Origin: Candidatus Parvarchaeota archaeon UBA446
GTDB taxonomy: Archaea; Nanobdellota; Nanobdellia; Parvarchaeales; Parvarchaeaceae
Assembly (NCBI GenBank): GCA_002503215.1
Contig: DARG01000014.1
Span: 1-53,984 of the forward strand
DNA: 53,984 bases
Reading direction: 5' to 3'
Position 1 is the stretch's first letter. Each line of letters opens with the position of its first letter. Shown piece by piece: positions 43,006-52,508 of the stretch. The notes beneath the pieces were generated by a model. The model made no database searches and was not told where the DNA came from. It worked only from the letters and a program-made list of their open reading frames with translations. The position numbers and the translations under genes are program-made.

Positions 43006-43389
43006 TAAATCTAATAATTCCTGAGGTATCTCTGTAGATTTCCAGGAATTTTTGTCTATGCAGATATGTAGGAGATATCCTTGGCAGATTATATCATCAT
43101 CTCGCTTTATATCAAAATCAAATCTTATTATCTTATTTGATACCTTAGATATAGTCAGATAAGTAGTCAACGTTTCGCCTAACCTTGCGGATTTTATGTA
43201 CTTTGCGTTTGATTCTATTACAACAAACCAATGTTTATCATCTATAATAGGGAATTTGTAGCCTTTTGATCTTATAAACTCCTGCATAGCATCTGTAAAA
43301 AATCTATAATACCCTGCGTAATGTACTATCCCTTGAGCATCTGTATCATATATTTTTACATCTTCTGCAAATGAATACATATTTTCCAT
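42994..43389 (-). CDS. 4HBT-fold acyl-CoA thioesterase (YbgC/FadM-like)
   Basis: A 131-residue hotdog protein: YDTDAQGIVHYAGYYRFF, with the catalytic Asp, is the 4-hydroxybenzoyl-CoA thioesterase/YbgC signature. The helix and strands that follow (DAMQEFIRSKGY, LTTYLTISKVSNKIIRFDFDI) are standard. It would hydrolyse an acyl-CoA or acyl-carrier thioester; the substrate is unknown. It is one base downstream of tyrS on the same strand and may be co-transcribed. Confidence 0.87.
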   Translation of the reverse strand: MENMYSFAEDVKIYDTDAQGIVHYAGYYRFFTDAMQEFIRSKGYKFPIIDDKHWFVVIESNAKYIKSARLGETLTTYLTISKVSNKIIRFDFDIKRDDDIICQGYLLHICIDKNSWKSTEIPQELLDLLNK

Positions 43390-43390
43390 A

Positions 43391-44425
43391 TCAAAACGGT
43401 AAAAAGCTGTCTCCCATCTCTTTTAAGAGATCCGTTTGCCTCTCAAAGTAATCTCTAGCGTTTTGAAACCTTTTTATAAGATTTTCTGCAATAGCTTTTT
43501 TTAGATCTAAAGGATGTATCTTTTTTTCTGTGTACAGCTTCAAAAGCTGCTCTGGCGATTCTATGTCAATATCTCCTCCAAATTTGGAATCGCGCTCCAC
43601 GTGGAGCTTACCATCATTTGGGAGTATAAAAAGATTTACAATCTGTATTATAAAATTATCTTTTACAACGCCTTCTGGAGAATAACTATTCATTATTTTT
43701 CTTTTTAAAGACTCCTCAGAATCGTATATCTTTATATTACTCTCTGGAACAGATGATGACATTTTAGTGCCAGGCCCTTTTATTGAAGACACTAATGGTG
43801 TCATAATTTCAACCCTCTTCTTATAACCTAATTTTTCTAGGTATTCTCTTGCATATCCAAATATGTGTCTTTGATCCATTCCACCAAGTTGAATGTCGGC
43901 ATCTAAGTACTCTTCATCTAATGCTTGCATTATAGGATATATTAATTCGCTTACCTTTGGATTCTTCATTCTAGTAACCTCTGAAGCCGAATGAAGAGCT
44001 CTTTCAACAGTTGTAAGAGTAGATAGTTTTAGAACATCGGTTACGTAAGACCTACTTAGTTCAAAATCGGATCCTCTTACAAATTCTGGTAGCCTCTCCC
44101 AATCAAATGCTAGTTCTATGCATTTCTTTGTATAATCTACCCTTTTATCTAACTCATCCCAGCCAGACTTAAGGTCATCCAAAGCTGCATGGATATCTGC
44201 TATTAGAATCTTTGTATGTATACCCGCTTTCTCAAAATCAAAAAGTTTTCCTAATGCTATAAGATGTCCAAGGTGTATAGACCCGGTTGGAGCTCTCCCT
44301 ATGTATGCTGTAAGTGGCTTTCCTGTACTAATTAACTCCTCTAAATCCTTTAGAGTTATAACTTCCAAGGTGTTTCTTTTTATGAGATCTAATCTTTCTT
44401 CATTTTCCACAAAATAAACAAACAT
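43391..44425 (-). CDS. tyrS: Tyrosyl-tRNA synthetase, archaeal type
   Basis: A 344-residue class I synthetase. HIGH motif as HLGH in TAYIGRAPTGSIHLGHL, tyrosine-site region LDADIQLGGMDQRHIFGYAREYL, and KMSKS motif as KMSSS in GPGTKMSSSVPE. The C-terminal helical anticodon-binding part is compact, as in archaea and eukaryotes. TrpRS is excluded by the GGMDQR tyrosine motif and overall alignment. Divergent from mre11. Confidence 0.93.
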   Translation of the reverse strand: MFVYFVENEERLDLIKRNTLEVITLKDLEELISTGKPLTAYIGRAPTGSIHLGHLIALGKLFDFEKAGIHTKILIADIHAALDDLKSGWDELDKRVDYTKKCIELAFDWERLPEFVRGSDFELSRSYVTDVLKLSTLTTVERALHSASEVTRMKNPKVSELIYPIMQALDEEYLDADIQLGGMDQRHIFGYAREYLEKLGYKKRVEIMTPLVSSIKGPGTKMSSSVPESNIKIYDSEESLKRKIMNSYSPEGVVKDNFIIQIVNLFILPNDGKLHVERDSKFGGDIDIESPEQLLKLYTEKKIHPLDLKKAIAENLIKRFQNARDYFERQTDLLKEMGDSFLPF

Positions 44426-44492
44426 TTTTAATATATAAATTATAAAAATCTTAAAAATAAAGCGTTTAATTTATGAATTGTTTTTAATAAAA

Positions 44493-45662
44493 ATGAAATT
44501 TATACATGTTGGAGACACACATATAGGACAAGTATACAAAAATGATAATAGAAACAACGATATAAAAAATGCATTTATACAACTTATAGATTATACTATC
44601 GAAAATAAGATAGATTTTATTGTACACTCGGGAGACTTATTCGATGTTGGTACACCTCCATTAGATGCGTTACTTTTTGTAACTGATCAACTAAATCGTC
44701 TTAAAAAAGAAGGTATACCTCTGTTCATAATTCCAGGATCGCATGATGTAGGTGTGGGCGAAGAAGAAAGCATAATTGAACTTTTTCATAAGAATGGATT
44801 GCTTATCAACCTAAATTCAAAGGAATATATTTCAATTGGGGAAAGAGTAAAATTATCCGGGAAAACTTATAAATCTGCATTTATTTGTGGTATAAAAGGT
44901 AAAAGAAGCAGAGTAGAAGATGAGATATTCAAAAAACTTGATATAGAAATAGATGAATCTACACGCATAAAAATATTTGTATTTCATCACACGATATCCT
45001 TCCTTGGTGAAAAATTTAAAGACTTGGAGACTGAGAGCCTTCCAAAAGGCTTTGATTACTATGCTGCAGGACATTGGCATGGCCATAAAGAAAACATACC
45101 TTATGATAAAGGTATAATACAATATCCAGGTTCATTAGAATATTGCGATGAAAAAGAAATAGTTGATAACCCAAACCGTGGATTTTATATTATAGACTAC
45201 AATGAAAACGGAATAAATTCAATACTTTACAAAGTTATAAAAACAAGGAATAAACAAATTTTTACTTTCAATGCAAATGGTAAAAATCCACAGGATTTAG
45301 AAAAAGAGGTATTAGACAAACTATCTAAAAATGAAGGAGATATTCTGGTAATAAAACTAGACGGAAAGGTAAAAGGCAAATCATCTGATATAAATCTAGT
45401 TAAAATAAAAAATATAGGATATGAGTTAGGTTACTCATACATAAGCATAAACAGATCAAAATTGTCTGATGAGGAGAGCCCATACGAGAATGAAGATATA
45501 AAAAACCAAGAGATATCCAGCATAGAAGAAGAATTCTTAAAAAGTCAAGGATACTCTGATCCTGAAATCAGAATAGGCAAATATTTAATAGAATCCATAG
45601 GAGAAGACACCGATAAGATAAAAAGTGATATAGAGAGGATGTTTTACCATGATATTATCTGA
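44493..45662 (+). CDS. mre11: DNA double-strand break repair nuclease Mre11
   Basis: The nuclease of the Mre11-Rad50 complex, 389 residues from the ATG at 44493 (a TTG five codons earlier is less likely, since homologues start MKFIHxxDTHIG). Metal ligands: HVGDTHIG, HSGDLFD, GSHD, FVFHH and AAGHWHGH. The usual GNHD is GSHD here. A C-terminal capping and Rad50-binding helix part follows. It overlaps rad50 by 14 bases. Confidence 0.93.
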   Translation: MKFIHVGDTHIGQVYKNDNRNNDIKNAFIQLIDYTIENKIDFIVHSGDLFDVGTPPLDALLFVTDQLNRLKKEGIPLFIIPGSHDVGVGEEESIIELFHKNGLLINLNSKEYISIGERVKLSGKTYKSAFICGIKGKRSRVEDEIFKKLDIEIDESTRIKIFVFHHTISFLGEKFKDLETESLPKGFDYYAAGHWHGHKENIPYDKGIIQYPGSLEYCDEKEIVDNPNRGFYIIDYNENGINSILYKVIKTRNKQIFTFNANGKNPQDLEKEVLDKLSKNEGDILVIKLDGKVKGKSSDINLVKIKNIGYELGYSYISINRSKLSDEESPYENEDIKNQEISSIEEEFLKSQGYSDPEIRIGKYLIESIGEDTDKIKSDIERMFYHDII

Positions 45663-48039
45663 GATAAACCTTGAAAATATAAGAAGCCACAGTATAACTA
45701 AAATTAAGTTCTCTGAAGGCATAAACATAATAACAGGGAATACAGGAAGCGGTAAATCCTCCATACTTATGTCCGTAGAATATGCACTTTTTGGAAAAAT
45801 AGGGGAAGGAAAAGATGAAGGGAAAATGCTTCTAAGGAGAAATGCAAAAGATGGAAGTGTAACTTTAAAGATATTAGATGGCAAAAATGAATATGAAGTT
45901 AGCAGAGGATTAAAGAGAGTAAATGAAGCCGTTAGAAATGACGACTCCAAAAATTATATAAATAAAGACAATACCAGAGTAGACCTACAGAATAGAGCAT
46001 CTGATATTAACTCATATGTCAATAGGATATTAAATATATACTCGGAAAATCCACTTAAAATGTTTGAAACTATAACTTACATAAAACAGGATGAACTTAA
46101 GAATCTTATTTTCGAAACTGGACAGTACAAACAAGAATATATAGATGGGTTATTACAGCTTAATAAGTATCTAACCGTGTACGAAAAAATGCGTGAAATA
46201 ATAAGCGAAATAAAAAAAGAAATAGATATTGATAGAAAGGAGATAGAACTTAGCGTAGATGAAAACGAAATAATAAAAACTGAAACAAAAATAAACGAGA
46301 ACAAAACCAGAATTGAACAAATAAAAAAACAAGAAGAAAATGATAATATTTTATTAGAAAATAAAAAGATAGCTAAAAAACAAAAAGATAGCGAAGTCGA
46401 ATTCGAAAGGTCACAAAAACTAAAATTTACAAAGATATCCACAGAAATAAAACTAAAAGAAGCGGAAATCGAAAAATATCGCGCTGAAATTGCAAAAATA
46501 CAAGTAAAGATAGAACAAGACAGTAAAAAGATACTATCTTTTGACGAAAAAAGAAAAGACTATTTGGATAAAGAACTCAAAGAAATAGAAATAATAGTAG
46601 AAAGTGAAAACGAACAAGTAAAAAAAACTTATGCTGAGTTATACAAAGCTGAATATTCATACAAAAATACTATAGATGAGAAGAATAAATTAAAAGAGGA
46701 AGAAAAAAGGGAAAAACTTAATGTCTTGGGGTTAGAAAAAGAAAAGACTGAATTAGAAACACAAATTGCTAATGCTCCAGATTCTGAAAATAAAGATGAA
46801 ATAAAGGGAAGGATATCTGAGGTTCAAACAATAAAGAGAGAAATTGAATCTGAAAAAGAAAAAGCAATTAAAAGTGGAACCTGCCAATTATGTGGAGAAA
46901 AAATAACTAGTGAAGAACATATAAAAGAAGAATACAACAAAAAAATAAAAGAATGCGAAGAGAAAATATCAAAATTAAGCAAAGACTACGAAAACATAAA
47001 ACTTTCAAAAAATGAGCTTGAAAAAAGATTTGAAACTATAAAACTAAGACTTTCAACTGAAAATGAAAAATTATCTGCTATAAACGATAGGCTTATTGCA
47101 CTTGATGAAGAAAATAGAAAAGCAGAATATGAACAAGTAAAGAAAAGATATGATGAAGAGAATAAAAAACTTGAAAATTTATCAAACCAATTAAAAAAAT
47201 TAAGAGAAGAAAGCAAACTATTAAATGAGCATGAAAAGATAGCAATTGAAATAAAAAACAATAGTAAAAGAATAGAAGAAATAGAAGAAACAATAAAATC
47301 TACATCCAATTATTTGGAAAAACTGCAGTCTGAAATAAAGGATGTAAATTTTCAAGAAGACCATTTAAAAAAATTAGAAGAAGAACTAAAACTTATAACC
47401 GATGAAACAAACACAATAAATTATCGTATAACAGAACTTAAAAAAGAGAAAGAAATGAGAGAAAATCAACTAATATACGATGAGAACATCCTAAAAGAAC
47501 TTGAAATAAAAATAAAGAAAAAGATGGAAGTTACAGAAAAACTGGCAAAAAAAGAAAAACTTCTAAAACTTATGTCTAACCTTAGAGAAGATATAAGAAA
47601 CATAAGAGAATATGTAAGACTAAGGTTCATAAACGAGTTCCGATCTCTTTTCAAAACAAGATTTGAAGAACTAAGAAATGAAAGTGATTATTCTATAGAT
47701 ATAGATAAAAATTACAATGTAGTAATAAGTGCTGGTAACGAAGAGATGGATGCCAGAACACTTTCTGGAGGAGAAAAAACATCCGTGGCTATAGCCTATA
47801 GACTGGCCCTTTCATCGCTCGCATCGATTTTGGGAGGTGTAAGCAAAAATGAATTGATACTTATGGATGAACCAACTTCTGGACTTGACAAAGAGGATAT
47901 AAATGCGCTTACAAATGCAATAACTAGAATAAATGATTTAAAACAAATCATAATAGTTACACATGAAGACAGCATGAAAAACATAGCCGACAATGTTATA
48001 AAATTAAAGAAAAACGGTGGAGTATCAATATTATATTAG
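45649..48039 (+). CDS. rad50: DNA repair ATPase Rad50
   Basis: A 796-residue SMC-like protein. Walker A GNTGSGKSS (30-38), long coiled coil from about 170 to 650, zinc hook CQLC (C412-C415), return coil, signature LSGGEKTSVAIAYRL (from 705), Walker B ILMDEPTSGLD. It forms the complex with Mre11 that tethers and processes DNA ends. It is translated from the same mRNA as mre11, with a 14-base overlap. HerA and NurA, often in the same archaeal cluster, are not adjacent. Confidence 0.96.
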   Translation: MILSEINLENIRSHSITKIKFSEGINIITGNTGSGKSSILMSVEYALFGKIGEGKDEGKMLLRRNAKDGSVTLKILDGKNEYEVSRGLKRVNEAVRNDDSKNYINKDNTRVDLQNRASDINSYVNRILNIYSENPLKMFETITYIKQDELKNLIFETGQYKQEYIDGLLQLNKYLTVYEKMREIISEIKKEIDIDRKEIELSVDENEIIKTETKINENKTRIEQIKKQEENDNILLENKKIAKKQKDSEVEFERSQKLKFTKISTEIKLKEAEIEKYRAEIAKIQVKIEQDSKKILSFDEKRKDYLDKELKEIEIIVESENEQVKKTYAELYKAEYSYKNTIDEKNKLKEEEKREKLNVLGLEKEKTELETQIANAPDSENKDEIKGRISEVQTIKREIESEKEKAIKSGTCQLCGEKITSEEHIKEEYNKKIKECEEKISKLSKDYENIKLSKNELEKRFETIKLRLSTENEKLSAINDRLIALDEENRKAEYEQVKKRYDEENKKLENLSNQLKKLREESKLLNEHEKIAIEIKNNSKRIEEIEETIKSTSNYLEKLQSEIKDVNFQEDHLKKLEEELKLITDETNTINYRITELKKEKEMRENQLIYDENILKELEIKIKKKMEVTEKLAKKEKLLKLMSNLREDIRNIREYVRLRFINEFRSLFKTRFEELRNESDYSIDIDKNYNVVISAGNEEMDARTLSGGEKTSVAIAYRLALSSLASILGGVSKNELILMDEPTSGLDKEDINALTNAITRINDLKQIIIVTHEDSMKNIADNVIKLKKNGGVSILY

Positions 48040-48135
48040 AGTAGATAGTGCCAATAATTAAGTTGCTGCCTATAATAGATTATATAAAAATAGGAACATT
48101 GAAATAATAACCAAAATATCAAATTTTTATTTATG

Positions 48136-48239
48136 TGCAGGGGAAGGGATTTGAACCCTTGAACTCACAAAGAGAGCAGATGACTCAAACGTGCACTTTC
48201 TTGAGTCTGCCACGTTTGGCCAGGCTTCGCTACCCCTGC
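48136..48239 (-). tRNA. tRNA-Leu (CAA anticodon) with intron
   Basis: Acceptor GCAGGGG/CCCCTGC, D-arm TAGCGAAGCCTGGCCAAACGT, anticodon stem GCAGA/TCTGC, long variable arm, T-arm AAGGG-TTCAAAT-CCCTT. The anticodon loop is interrupted by 18 bases (48182-48199) at the canonical position after base 37; the spliced loop is CTCAAGA, anticodon CAA. GACTCAA pairs with TTGAGTC across the intron, forming the helix for the splicing endonuclease. Discriminator A. The junction is ambiguous by one base. Confidence 0.92.
48182..48199 (-). other. Intron of tRNA-Leu (CAA)
   Basis: An 18-base intron on the minus strand, starting AAAGTGC and ending GAGTC. It contains the antisense of the anticodon (TTTGAGTC), so exon and intron form the bulge-helix-bulge substrate. 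It is near the short end of archaeal tRNA introns. Confidence 0.8.
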
Positions 48240-48294
48240 AAATTTAAATAAGAATATATTCATATGCTGAACTTAAATATCTTTTAAAGTATCA

Positions 48295-48540
48295 CTAAGC
48301 TTTTTTATCATCGCTTTTTACTGTTTCAGATGAATTTAAATCATTGAATATTTTTTCAAACGAACTATGTAAAGAATTAAGATCTTCGGAAAGATTTAAA
48401 AGTAGTTGTTCATATTTTTGATTATCGATTTTAAATTTATTAAAGGAATCTGACGCTTTATTTACTACATTTTTGAGTTCATCGTACTGAAGCCTTGCTG
48501 AGTTAGAGATACCAACAAAGACATCATCTTCTTCGACCAT
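48295..48540 (-). CDS. Small coiled-coil protein, unknown
   Basis: An 81-residue acidic protein: MVEEDDVFVGISNSARLQYDELKNVV, followed by two heptad-rich helices (KYEQLLLNLSEDLNSLHSSFEKIFNDL) and a charged tail. The short acidic start and coil suggest an oligomerising adaptor. No family is recognised. It lies between tRNA-Leu and the ferredoxin gene with its own AT-rich upstream region. Confidence 0.55.
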   Translation of the reverse strand: MVEEDDVFVGISNSARLQYDELKNVVNKASDSFNKFKIDNQKYEQLLLNLSEDLNSLHSSFEKIFNDLNSSETVKSDDKKA

Positions 48541-48636
48541 AATAAATAAAATAAGATTGTAGCTTAAATAATTATAGTAAATCTCAAAACTATAACGCTA
48601 ATACAGGTTAAGGACTTTAATGGGTTTAATTTGTAT

Positions 48637-48951
<315 letters not shown>

Positions 48952-48986
48952 TTAATAATTATAAACTTTAGTATTTATAAAGATTA

Positions 48987-49337
48987 CTACTTCATTTTAT
49001 CAAGAACTGATTTCAATACCACAGCTTGATTGTATTTCTCGTTCTTTGCGCCGAAGAGCAAAGTTATTTTAACGTGCTTCTTCTCCAGTTCTTTTATTTC
49101 CTTAAGTCTGGACAAGTTCTCCTTGGAAGAGAGCTCCTTTATGTATCGGGTCCTAAATTCTTTCCATTTGGTTTCGTCATGAGAAAACCATTTTCTTAAT
49201 TGATTACTCGGTGCTATATCTCTAGCCCATAAATCTGCCATTACATCTTGTTTTTTAAGCCCTCTTGGCCAAACTCTGTCAACCAATATGCTGAAATCAT
49301 CATGTTTGTGATTATAAACTCTAGCTATCTCAATCAT
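48987..49337 (-). CDS. DUF488 family protein (YeaO-like)
   Basis: A 116-residue protein with the DUF488 core: ILVDRVWPRGLKKQDV, LWARDIAPSNQLRKWFSHDETKW, YIKELSSKEN, and ITLLFGAKNEKYNQAVVL near the end. The reaction is unknown. The TATA-like TTTATATA lies about 27 bases before the ATG, so its mRNA is probably leaderless. Divergent from the Mug-like glycosylase with only about 30 bases between starts. Confidence 0.88.
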   Translation of the reverse strand: MIEIARVYNHKHDDFSILVDRVWPRGLKKQDVMADLWARDIAPSNQLRKWFSHDETKWKEFRTRYIKELSSKENLSRLKEIKELEKKHVKITLLFGAKNEKYNQAVVLKSVLDKMK

Positions 49338-49369
49338 AATATTAAATTAGTCTAGTGAGATATATAAAT

Positions 49370-49882
49370 ATGATAAAATACCATATACAAAAAAACGCAA
49401 AAATACTGTTTGTAGGCATAAACCCTCACTTCGGGTCATATAGCAGAGGTGTGCCATTTTCGAATAATAAGATGTTTTGGTATTTGCTGAGCGATTCGGG
49501 TATAATAAAAGAAAAGAGAGAGTATTTGAAAGATGATAAAAAATTAAAAAAGCTTTATAATCAAATCGGAAAAAAATATAAAATAAACTTCATAAACATA
49601 ATAGACCGCCCTTCGCGAGATGTTTCTGATTTAAGAAAAGGAGAAGAAGAAAAAGGAGTTAAAAGGCTTAATAATATAATAAAAAATTCAAAACCGAAAA
49701 TTGTATGTTTCATTGGGAAAGTAACCTTTGCAGCTTTTATGGGCGAGAAAAAAATAAATTTCGGGTTTCAAGAAAATATAAAAGATTCTAAAGTTTATGT
49801 GATGCATTTTCCAGTTAGGGGATACGCAAACGTAAGAATCAGGGAATTAAAGGAAATTTTAATGCTTGCGAAAGGAGTTTAA
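49370..49882 (+). CDS. Mug/TDG-like uracil DNA glycosylase
   Basis: A glycosylase of the mismatch-specific uracil/thymine family: ILFVGINPHFGSYSRGVPFSNN with the GINPxxxS active-site motif, FINIIDRPSRDVSDL, and VYVMHFPVRGYANVR as the minor-groove loop. I choose the ATG at 49370 (170 residues); the GTG at 49355 would add five residues, but the DUF488 TATA box overlaps it. It would remove U or T opposite G, which matters in a hot or acidic habitat. It converges on the next gene with 4 bases overlap. Confidence 0.78.
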   Translation: MIKYHIQKNAKILFVGINPHFGSYSRGVPFSNNKMFWYLLSDSGIIKEKREYLKDDKKLKKLYNQIGKKYKINFINIIDRPSRDVSDLRKGEEEKGVKRLNNIIKNSKPKIVCFIGKVTFAAFMGEKKINFGFQENIKDSKVYVMHFPVRGYANVRIRELKEILMLAKGV

Positions 49883-50166
49883 ACGGAGACATCACGTTTA
49901 TACCTTGACCAAAAAAACGTAATTACTCCAAATGAAGAAAAAATTGACACTGCATCTATAAAAACAGACAAGAGTATAGAAGTACCATAAATCATGACAG
50001 AAATTATAGATAAAGCTATTACTACAGATAAAGCAATAGAAATCAAAGATATTGACAGTAACAGGTTGTGTATATCTTTCATTAACTTGTATTTATTGCT
50101 TGAAAAGGCATAGTCCTTTATATGTTTTATATTTACCTTTCCGGCCTTGTATTCGTATATTTTCAT
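49879..50166 (-). CDS. Small membrane protein, two helices
   Basis: A 95-residue protein: a basic soluble start (MKIYEYKAGKVNIKHIKDYAFSSNKY), then two hydrophobic stretches (LLLSISLISIALSVVIALSIISVMIYG and ILLSVFIDAVSIFSSFGVITFFW), each cut to short parts here, and a basic tail YKRDVSV. No family is recognised. Both ends face the cytoplasm by the positive-inside rule. Confidence 0.6.
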   Translation of the reverse strand: MKIYEYKAGKVNIKHIKDYAFSSNKYKLMKDIHNLLLSISLISIALSVVIALSIISVMIYGTSILLSVFIDAVSIFSSFGVITFFWSRYKRDVSV

Positions 50167-50238
50167 ATTTTGATATCATTCTAAAATGAATTTAAATGCC
50201 ACTTAATATGACAAAATTTAAAATATAAAAATATTAAC

Positions 50239-50910
50239 TCACTTTAAGAATATGCCTTTCTTGTCTATTTTCATAGGGATTAGAGATCTGTAATTGTTGG
50301 TTCTCCTCATCTTTACAATCTGCATGCTCCTATCATACTCGCCTCCCAACCCACTATAAAAAAGCTTTATAACGGAATCCGAAAGGTATTCTCCACTGAA
50401 AAATTTTGTTTCGTTATCGTCCCCTTGTGGCTGCTCATCTGTAAGGACAGATGTTACCTTCAGTTCCCTTAGAAATGTTACTAAGTCTAAGATAAACTTT
50501 CTAAATTTAGAATCATCGTTTATGTTAAGATAAATTGCGGATAAAGAGTCTATAACTACTCTGGAAATAGATTTACTTTTTATAACGTCAATTATAGAGA
50601 GGTATTCAAAATTTATAGGTGAAGCGAATAGAATAGTTAAAGATTCATTTTTGATATACTCACTTGGATCCAGTTCTATAGCTAGCATGTCTCTTATTAA
50701 ATCCGCTTCACTCTCTTCAAAAGAAACATACAAAGTTTTTTCTTTCCGCTTTAGACCTTCGTAAATAAACTGCATACTGAAGATTGATTTTCCTGCCCCT
50801 GGCCCTCCTATAACTGTAATAATCGAGCCTTTCTCAAAACCGCCTTCTATTTTAGAGTCTAAACCATATATACCACTAGGTATTCTTTCTATCACAGGAT
50901 TTTGAGCCAT
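50239..50910 (-). CDS. KaiC/RadA-like ATPase
   Basis: A 223-residue single-domain RecA-superfamily ATPase with intact Walker A (VIGGPGAGKSIFSMQF), Walker B (RVVIDSLSAIYLN) and the Glu-rich sensor region VSFEESEADLI. Archaea hold many such paralogues with unknown clients. In contrast to the two KaiC-like domains near 19 kb, this copy should bind and hydrolyse ATP. It stands alone, 97 bases downstream of tRNA-Leu. Confidence 0.85.
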   Translation of the reverse strand: MAQNPVIERIPSGIYGLDSKIEGGFEKGSIITVIGGPGAGKSIFSMQFIYEGLKRKEKTLYVSFEESEADLIRDMLAIELDPSEYIKNESLTILFASPINFEYLSIIDVIKSKSISRVVIDSLSAIYLNINDDSKFRKFILDLVTFLRELKVTSVLTDEQPQGDDNETKFFSGEYLSDSVIKLFYSGLGGEYDRSMQIVKMRRTNNYRSLIPMKIDKKGIFLK

Positions 50911-51007
50911 TTTATATTACGGTATAACTAAAATAAATACTTGTAAAAATACAAAAAAAATCTATCTATTTTTAATAAATACAAAAATGATTAAATTTCG
51001 GTTTATA

Positions 51008-51129
51008 TGCAGAGGGTGGGATTTGAACCCACGAGGGCGCTAAGCCACAGGATATCTTATTCTTTGCAGTTCCAAAGACAGATAAGGACCTTAAGTCCTG
51101 CACGGTGGGCCAGACTTCGCTACCTCTGC
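51008..51129 (-). tRNA. tRNA-Leu (UAA anticodon) with intron
   Basis: Acceptor GCAGAGG/CCTCTGC, D-arm TAGCGAAGTCTGGCCCACCGT, anticodon stem CAGGA/TCCTG, variable arm, T-arm GTGGG-TTCAAAT-CCCAC. A 36-base insertion after base 37 (51054-51089) interrupts the anticodon loop; the spliced loop is CTTAAGA, anticodon TAA. Discriminator A. The mature length is 86 bases. Confidence 0.92.
51054..51089 (-). other. Intron of tRNA-Leu (UAA)
   Basis: A 36-base intron on the minus strand. It has its own hairpin, TCTTTG/CAAAGA around GAACTG, extended outward by CTTAT/ATAAG. This would place the splice sites at the base of a long stem for the splicing endonuclease. Confidence 0.8.
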
Positions 51130-51176
51130 TTAAGATAAAATAAAGAACACTTAGTTTTTATTTCTATGCTTATCTA

Positions 51177-52508
51177 TCAATACTCTCTTTTATCAATAAG
51201 TCGCTTAGTTTTTCCTCTGTCAGTATAAAAAGGAATTTTATCTTTATCAACTATTTCTAAGTCTACTTTAGCCAAATCATTGTTTATTACATATGCTAAT
51301 TCCATCTCCTTTGACGCTAAAGAGCTTTTTATGTAAGAAAGTAATGTTTCGCTATCTCCATTATAACTGCCTTTATCCAAATAGAACCTTAAAACGTCGA
51401 TACCGTTTTCTCTTAAAAGTTCAGAGTATCCTTCTCTAGTACCAAATTTATTAATAGAACTTGCTATAACCTCATCTACTATTTGGCTATTTAACTTGGA
51501 TATTCTAAATCTCTTAATATTATCTACCCTGTCTAATAAACGAAATTCTAAATTTCCTTCGTTTGAAAAACCAGTTATTTTTATATTATCTCCTGTTCTA
51601 TAATTTATAAGCGGGACTGAGTTCTGTTTTTTACCAATTTTGCTTGAAAGCAATAATTCTCCTTCTAACCCTATATCCTCTATGGAAGGTATAATTACTT
51701 TTCCTTCGGATGTAAGCAAACCAGCTTCATTATTATAATCGGAAAACTTAAATGAGTGTGCCGAAATTCCTGAATCTATCTCTTCACCCGTATAAAACGA
51801 AGTAGCGCTTACTCCTTCTGTAGAAGCTAAAAAGTTAATAATAGACTCATATTTTATATATTTTCTAAATAACTTGGCTCTTTCACCTGTTAATGATTCT
51901 CCTCCTGTTAGTATAACTATTCTATTTCTTCTGCTTATTTCATCTATTTTATCCAGATCGTCCTTGTTATAGCGGTATAAATCTCTAAATATATTTGAAG
52001 GAAAACCAAAAATAAGTAGGTAATTATTTTTTTTATTACTATTCTGGCTAAAATAATCTGCTATACTTAAAGCATCTACGAAAGTCTGACCTGGACCAAT
52101 ATTTACTTCTATAGCATTAAGTGCGCTTACCGCTAAAGACCCTGCATAACCACTTACAGCTGGTTTTGGAGGTAACATGCTTAAAACCGTTGAAGGAGAA
52201 CCTTTAACATAATTTTTAATTTCAATTACTAATGAATTTGCGAGATTACAAGTATCATAAAAACTGCGTGGGATTTTTTTCGGCTTGCCAGTACTCCCGG
52301 AAGACAAAAATACATTGATATACTTATTATTTTTGGGTATTAGATTAGCAGGATCTTTAAATATTGACGAGTCTATGACGGGTAAACGCGTTAATATATT
52401 TTTATCTATCTTTTCTTTCTTTATAATTGAATACCTCTCTTTTGATGAATAAAAGTCCACATTATCCACAGCGTATTCCAAAGCTTCTTCCAAACTCAAT
52501 TTTTTCAT
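51177..52508 (-). CDS. Adenylate-forming enzyme, phenylacetate-CoA ligase/LuxE-like
   Basis: A 443-residue member of the AMP-binding superfamily. The phosphate loop FLSSGSTGKPKKIPRSFYD is clear. Further on, ILTGGESLTGERAKLFRKYI and INYRTGDNIKITG (the adenine/Asp motif with RTGD) are as in the PaaK/LuxE branch. The short C-terminal domain follows (DRVDNIKRFRISKLN). It would activate a carboxylic acid as an acyl-adenylate and pass it to CoA or a protein. It overlaps the V4R gene by 4 bases, so the two act together. Confidence 0.82.
   Translation of the reverse strand: MKKLSLEEALEYAVDNVDFYSSKERYSIIKKEKIDKNILTRLPVIDSSIFKDPANLIPKNNKYINVFLSSGSTGKPKKIPRSFYDTCNLANSLVIEIKNYVKGSPSTVLSMLPPKPAVSGYAGSLAVSALNAIEVNIGPGQTFVDALSIADYFSQNSNKKNNYLLIFGFPSNIFRDLYRYNKDDLDKIDEISRRNRIVILTGGESLTGERAKLFRKYIKYESIINFLASTEGVSATSFYTGEEIDSGISAHSFKFSDYNNEAGLLTSEGKVIIPSIEDIGLEGELLLSSKIGKKQNSVPLINYRTGDNIKITGFSNEGNLEFRLLDRVDNIKRFRISKLNSQIVDEVIASSINKFGTREGYSELLRENGIDVLRFYLDKGSYNGDSETLLSYIKSSLASKEMELAYVINNDLAKVDLEIVDKDKIPFYTDRGKTKRLIDKREY

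Noticed and set aside
44478..44492. TTG start for mre11
   Set aside because: Homologues start right at MKFxHxxDTHxG, which is the ATG at 44493.
49355..49369. GTG start for the Mug-like gene
   Set aside because: An ATG follows five codons later at the usual distance from the GINP motif, and the GTG lies in the promoter of the divergent gene.
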